Virus record (IMG/VR): IMGVR_UViG_3300037493_003170 | Span: 1-49,757 of that record | Length of the DNA stretch: 49,757 nucleotides | DNA from: a virus | Strand: one strand, 5' to 3' | In this document: piece by piece, positions 48,394-49,757 of the stretch | How the letters are laid out: each line of letters begins with the position of its first letter | Numbering within the stretch: position 1 is the stretch's first letter | The notes under the pieces: model-generated | The model's input: the letters and a program-made list of their open reading frames with translations, nothing else | What the model was told of the DNA's origin: nothing | Database searches by the model: none | Position numbers and translations under genes: made by a program

Positions 48394-48612
48394 ATGAAAA
48401 TAAGAGAGATTATTGAAAGTTGGAAACCGGAGCTTTGCCTTTCTGGCATTTTTTCGGCAGTCATAGCCATGGCTATTTTAGGTATCAATGGAGCATCAGA
48501 GAAACGCTATTCAGAAGAAAATTTTCGCGCTTGGAATAAAATCCACAGCACGGAGTTGACTTTCCAAGAATGGAAAAGTCTAAGCCTCAACGGCCTTTTA
48601 GGAAACAAGTAA
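48394..48612 (+). CDS. Small membrane protein, 72 aa
   Basis: A 72-residue protein with one membrane segment at about residues 14-30 (LSGIFSAVIAMAILGIN), a short basic cytoplasmic start (KIREIIESWKPE) and a polar C-terminal part of 42 residues (EKRYSEENFRAWNKIHSTEL). I start at the ATG at 48394 because the upstream promoter leaves the ATG at 48319 in the -10 box. It is the first gene of the rightward cassette. I do not recognise it. Confidence 0.5.
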   Translation: MKIREIIESWKPELCLSGIFSAVIAMAILGINGASEKRYSEENFRAWNKIHSTELTFQEWKSLSLNGLLGNK

Positions 48613-48626
48613 GAAAAAGTAAGAAC

Positions 48627-49100
48627 ATGAAAACACTGGAAATAAACATCGGCCTAAGCTCGAAAGAGTTTGGGGAAATTCACCCGGAAACGGCCTTGAA
48701 TGAGCTACGCATTCAAGGCTTTGAAATTCTAACCTACCGCTTGCAAGAATCCACTTGCGACGACGGCGCGGAAACGTGCCTATCGGCGCGCGTCGGCCTT
48801 CCTGATGATTGGCAAGTTGGCCTCTCCTATCTTGCCGACAAGCTCGGACAAGATTGTATCGCCATTGCCGGTTTCACCGGTGCCCGCCCCTATGCAAGTT
48901 TTGACGCTTCGCTATGGGTGCCGGTGGATGAGCAGGAAAACACGGCAGACTTTGAAACGGAGGAAAGGCTTTTCCGTGCATCACGTAAAGGTGGCACTGT
49001 GGAAACTTGGGAGCTTGTGCTTTCTTCACCGGATACCGGAGAAGACTTGCAAGAGCAGGCCTTCAACGGTTTACAAGACGCGGGAATTCTTGACGCTTAA
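48627..49100 (+). CDS. Hypothetical protein, 157 aa
   Basis: Start at the ATG at 48627 after an A-rich leader (AAGAAAAAGTAAGAAC). The protein looks like a soluble alpha/beta domain: KTLEINIGLSSKEFGE, LNELRIQGFEILTYRLQES, LSARVGLPDDWQVGLSYLA, QDCIAIAGFTG, ETWELVLSSPDTGEDLQEQA. No family is recognised. It contains GGTGCC units in the coding sequence, as does the next gene, which sets this cassette apart from the phage body. Confidence 0.65.
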   Translation: MKTLEINIGLSSKEFGEIHPETALNELRIQGFEILTYRLQESTCDDGAETCLSARVGLPDDWQVGLSYLADKLGQDCIAIAGFTGARPYASFDASLWVPVDEQENTADFETEERLFRASRKGGTVETWELVLSSPDTGEDLQEQAFNGLQDAGILDA

Positions 49101-49121
49101 ACCCTAACCCATCAAACCATC

Positions 49122-49538
49122 ATGAAAACATTAAGAGACTGTGCATTTCATTTCCCAAACCATAAGAGCGTGATCTGTCATTCCGCCCGCCACCGTTCAA
49201 CGTTCCGCCTTTCGGCCGACGCGACAAAGACGGTGTTTCCAAAGAACGGAAACCCATACCAGCGCGCCTTCACCGGGTGCCGGTTGGCTTTCCGCTCGTT
49301 CTGGTATTGGAGCAGGCAAGAGCAGGCCGCAATCAACGCTTGGATTGAAGCCATAGAAGAGGAAAGGGGATGGGAGCAGGCCGACAAAGAAGCGTGCATA
49401 GCGTCCCGCCCCGGTTGGAAATTTTCCGAAAGGAAACGCCCCGGCTTTGGGTATCTGTCTGCCGCCCGTGCCGACGGTGCCCTTGCCGTTCATCACTCTG
49501 CTAACTCATGGAGGGAGCTTCATTACGTGACAAAGTAA
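49122..49538 (+). CDS. Hypothetical basic protein, 138 aa
   Basis: It starts with KTLRDCAFHF, close to the KTLEINIG start of the gene before it. The sequence is basic and aromatic (CRLAFRSFWYWSRQEQAA, NAWIEAIEEERGWEQ, RPGWKFSERKRPGFGYLSA), which could suit nucleic acid binding. No family is recognised. It is the last gene of the cassette and is followed by a terminator. Confidence 0.6.
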   Translation: MKTLRDCAFHFPNHKSVICHSARHRSTFRLSADATKTVFPKNGNPYQRAFTGCRLAFRSFWYWSRQEQAAINAWIEAIEEERGWEQADKEACIASRPGWKFSERKRPGFGYLSAARADGALAVHHSANSWRELHYVTK

Positions 49539-49555
49539 ACTCCCATACATAGAAA

Positions 49556-49621
49556 ACCGCGCAAGCGGTATCTGGATGGCCACTGTGGCGTAATCTGTAA
49601 AGGTTACGCCACTTTCCGTTT
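49556..49621 (+). terminator. Double hairpin terminator of the cassette
   Basis: A first small hairpin, ACCGC-GCAA-GCGGT (about 49557-49570), has a GNRA-type loop. The main one is a perfect 9-base stem, GTGGCGTAA (49585-49593) with TTACGCCAC (49604-49612), followed by TTTCCGTTT. Confidence 0.78.
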
Positions 49622-49672
49622 CGCCGGTGCCGGGTGACGGTGCCGGGTGACGGGTGACGGTGCCGGTGCCGA
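49620..49672. repeat. GGTGCC-rich repeat tract, right side of cassette
   Basis: Four GGTGCC units mixed with repeats of GGGTGAC. They mirror the tract at 48085-48181. The rest of the window to 49757 has no gene that I can support. Confidence 0.78.
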
Positions 49673-49757
49673 CCGGCCAGCCAGAAAACCGCCTCCTCTT
49701 CGCCCGCCGACTCTGCCCTTAACCCCGCCCGTTACTGTCCCTCGATCCCGGTCTTCA

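Noticed and set aside
1-49757. Temperate lifestyle, own RNA polymerase or diversity-generating element
   Set aside because: I find no integrase, no single-subunit RNA polymerase and no reverse transcriptase pattern in the window. One XRE protein is not enough to claim lysogeny. Genes outside the window cannot be excluded.

Overview
This window is most of the genome of a tailed double-stranded DNA phage. It is probably a podovirus: it has a terminase, a large portal protein, a scaffold, a capsid protein and a row of internal or ejected virion proteins. I see no tape-measure protein, tail sheath or tail tube gene, and no integrase, RNA polymerase or tRNA. Most of the DNA is GC-rich. Many genes have A-rich leaders instead of a Shine-Dalgarno sequence, which fits hosts such as Verrucomicrobiota or Bacteroidota, but the host cannot be fixed from the sequence. 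A lipoprotein, an RlpA-like protein and LPS-type glycosyltransferases weakly favour a diderm host.

Layout. (1) Positions 1-7157, + strand: a tightly overlapping DNA replication operon. It holds a VRR-NUC nuclease (cut by the window edge), a Cas4-like nuclease, an SF2 helicase, a possible sliding clamp, a family A DNA polymerase and an HNH homing endonuclease with its own promoter. (2) Positions 7154-47906, - strand: one long leftward block. In transcription order it has small early genes (zinc-binding proteins, an XRE regulator, an acyl carrier protein, a DUF3310 protein), then fibre and lysis genes (two holin-like proteins, a CHAP endolysin), an HTH protein, a metallophosphoesterase, terminase, portal, scaffold and capsid. 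Tail and adhesin genes follow (SGNH hydrolase, lipoprotein, Ser-Gly-rich protein, two GT25 glycosyltransferases), then internal virion proteins, ending in a 3477-residue polyvalent protein. Terminators at 44.9, 40.1 and 30.9 kb and promoters at 47.9, 42.6 and 32.9 kb divide the block. (3) Positions 47907-48393: a regulatory region dense in inverted repeats. (4) Positions 48394-49621, + strand: a short cassette of three unrecognised genes with its own terminator. It is flanked and permeated by GGTGCC repeats that are not enriched in the rest of the window.

The most unusual features are a Ser-Gly low-complexity virion protein lying directly upstream of two GT25 glycosyltransferases (a possible virion self-glycosylation cassette), a capsid protein with a C-terminal Calx-beta domain, a giant polyvalent protein whose modules are joined at recurrent LFQ motifs, a phage acyl carrier protein, a tiny lipoprotein behind the SGNH adhesin, and the double-operator region at 48.2-48.3 kb.
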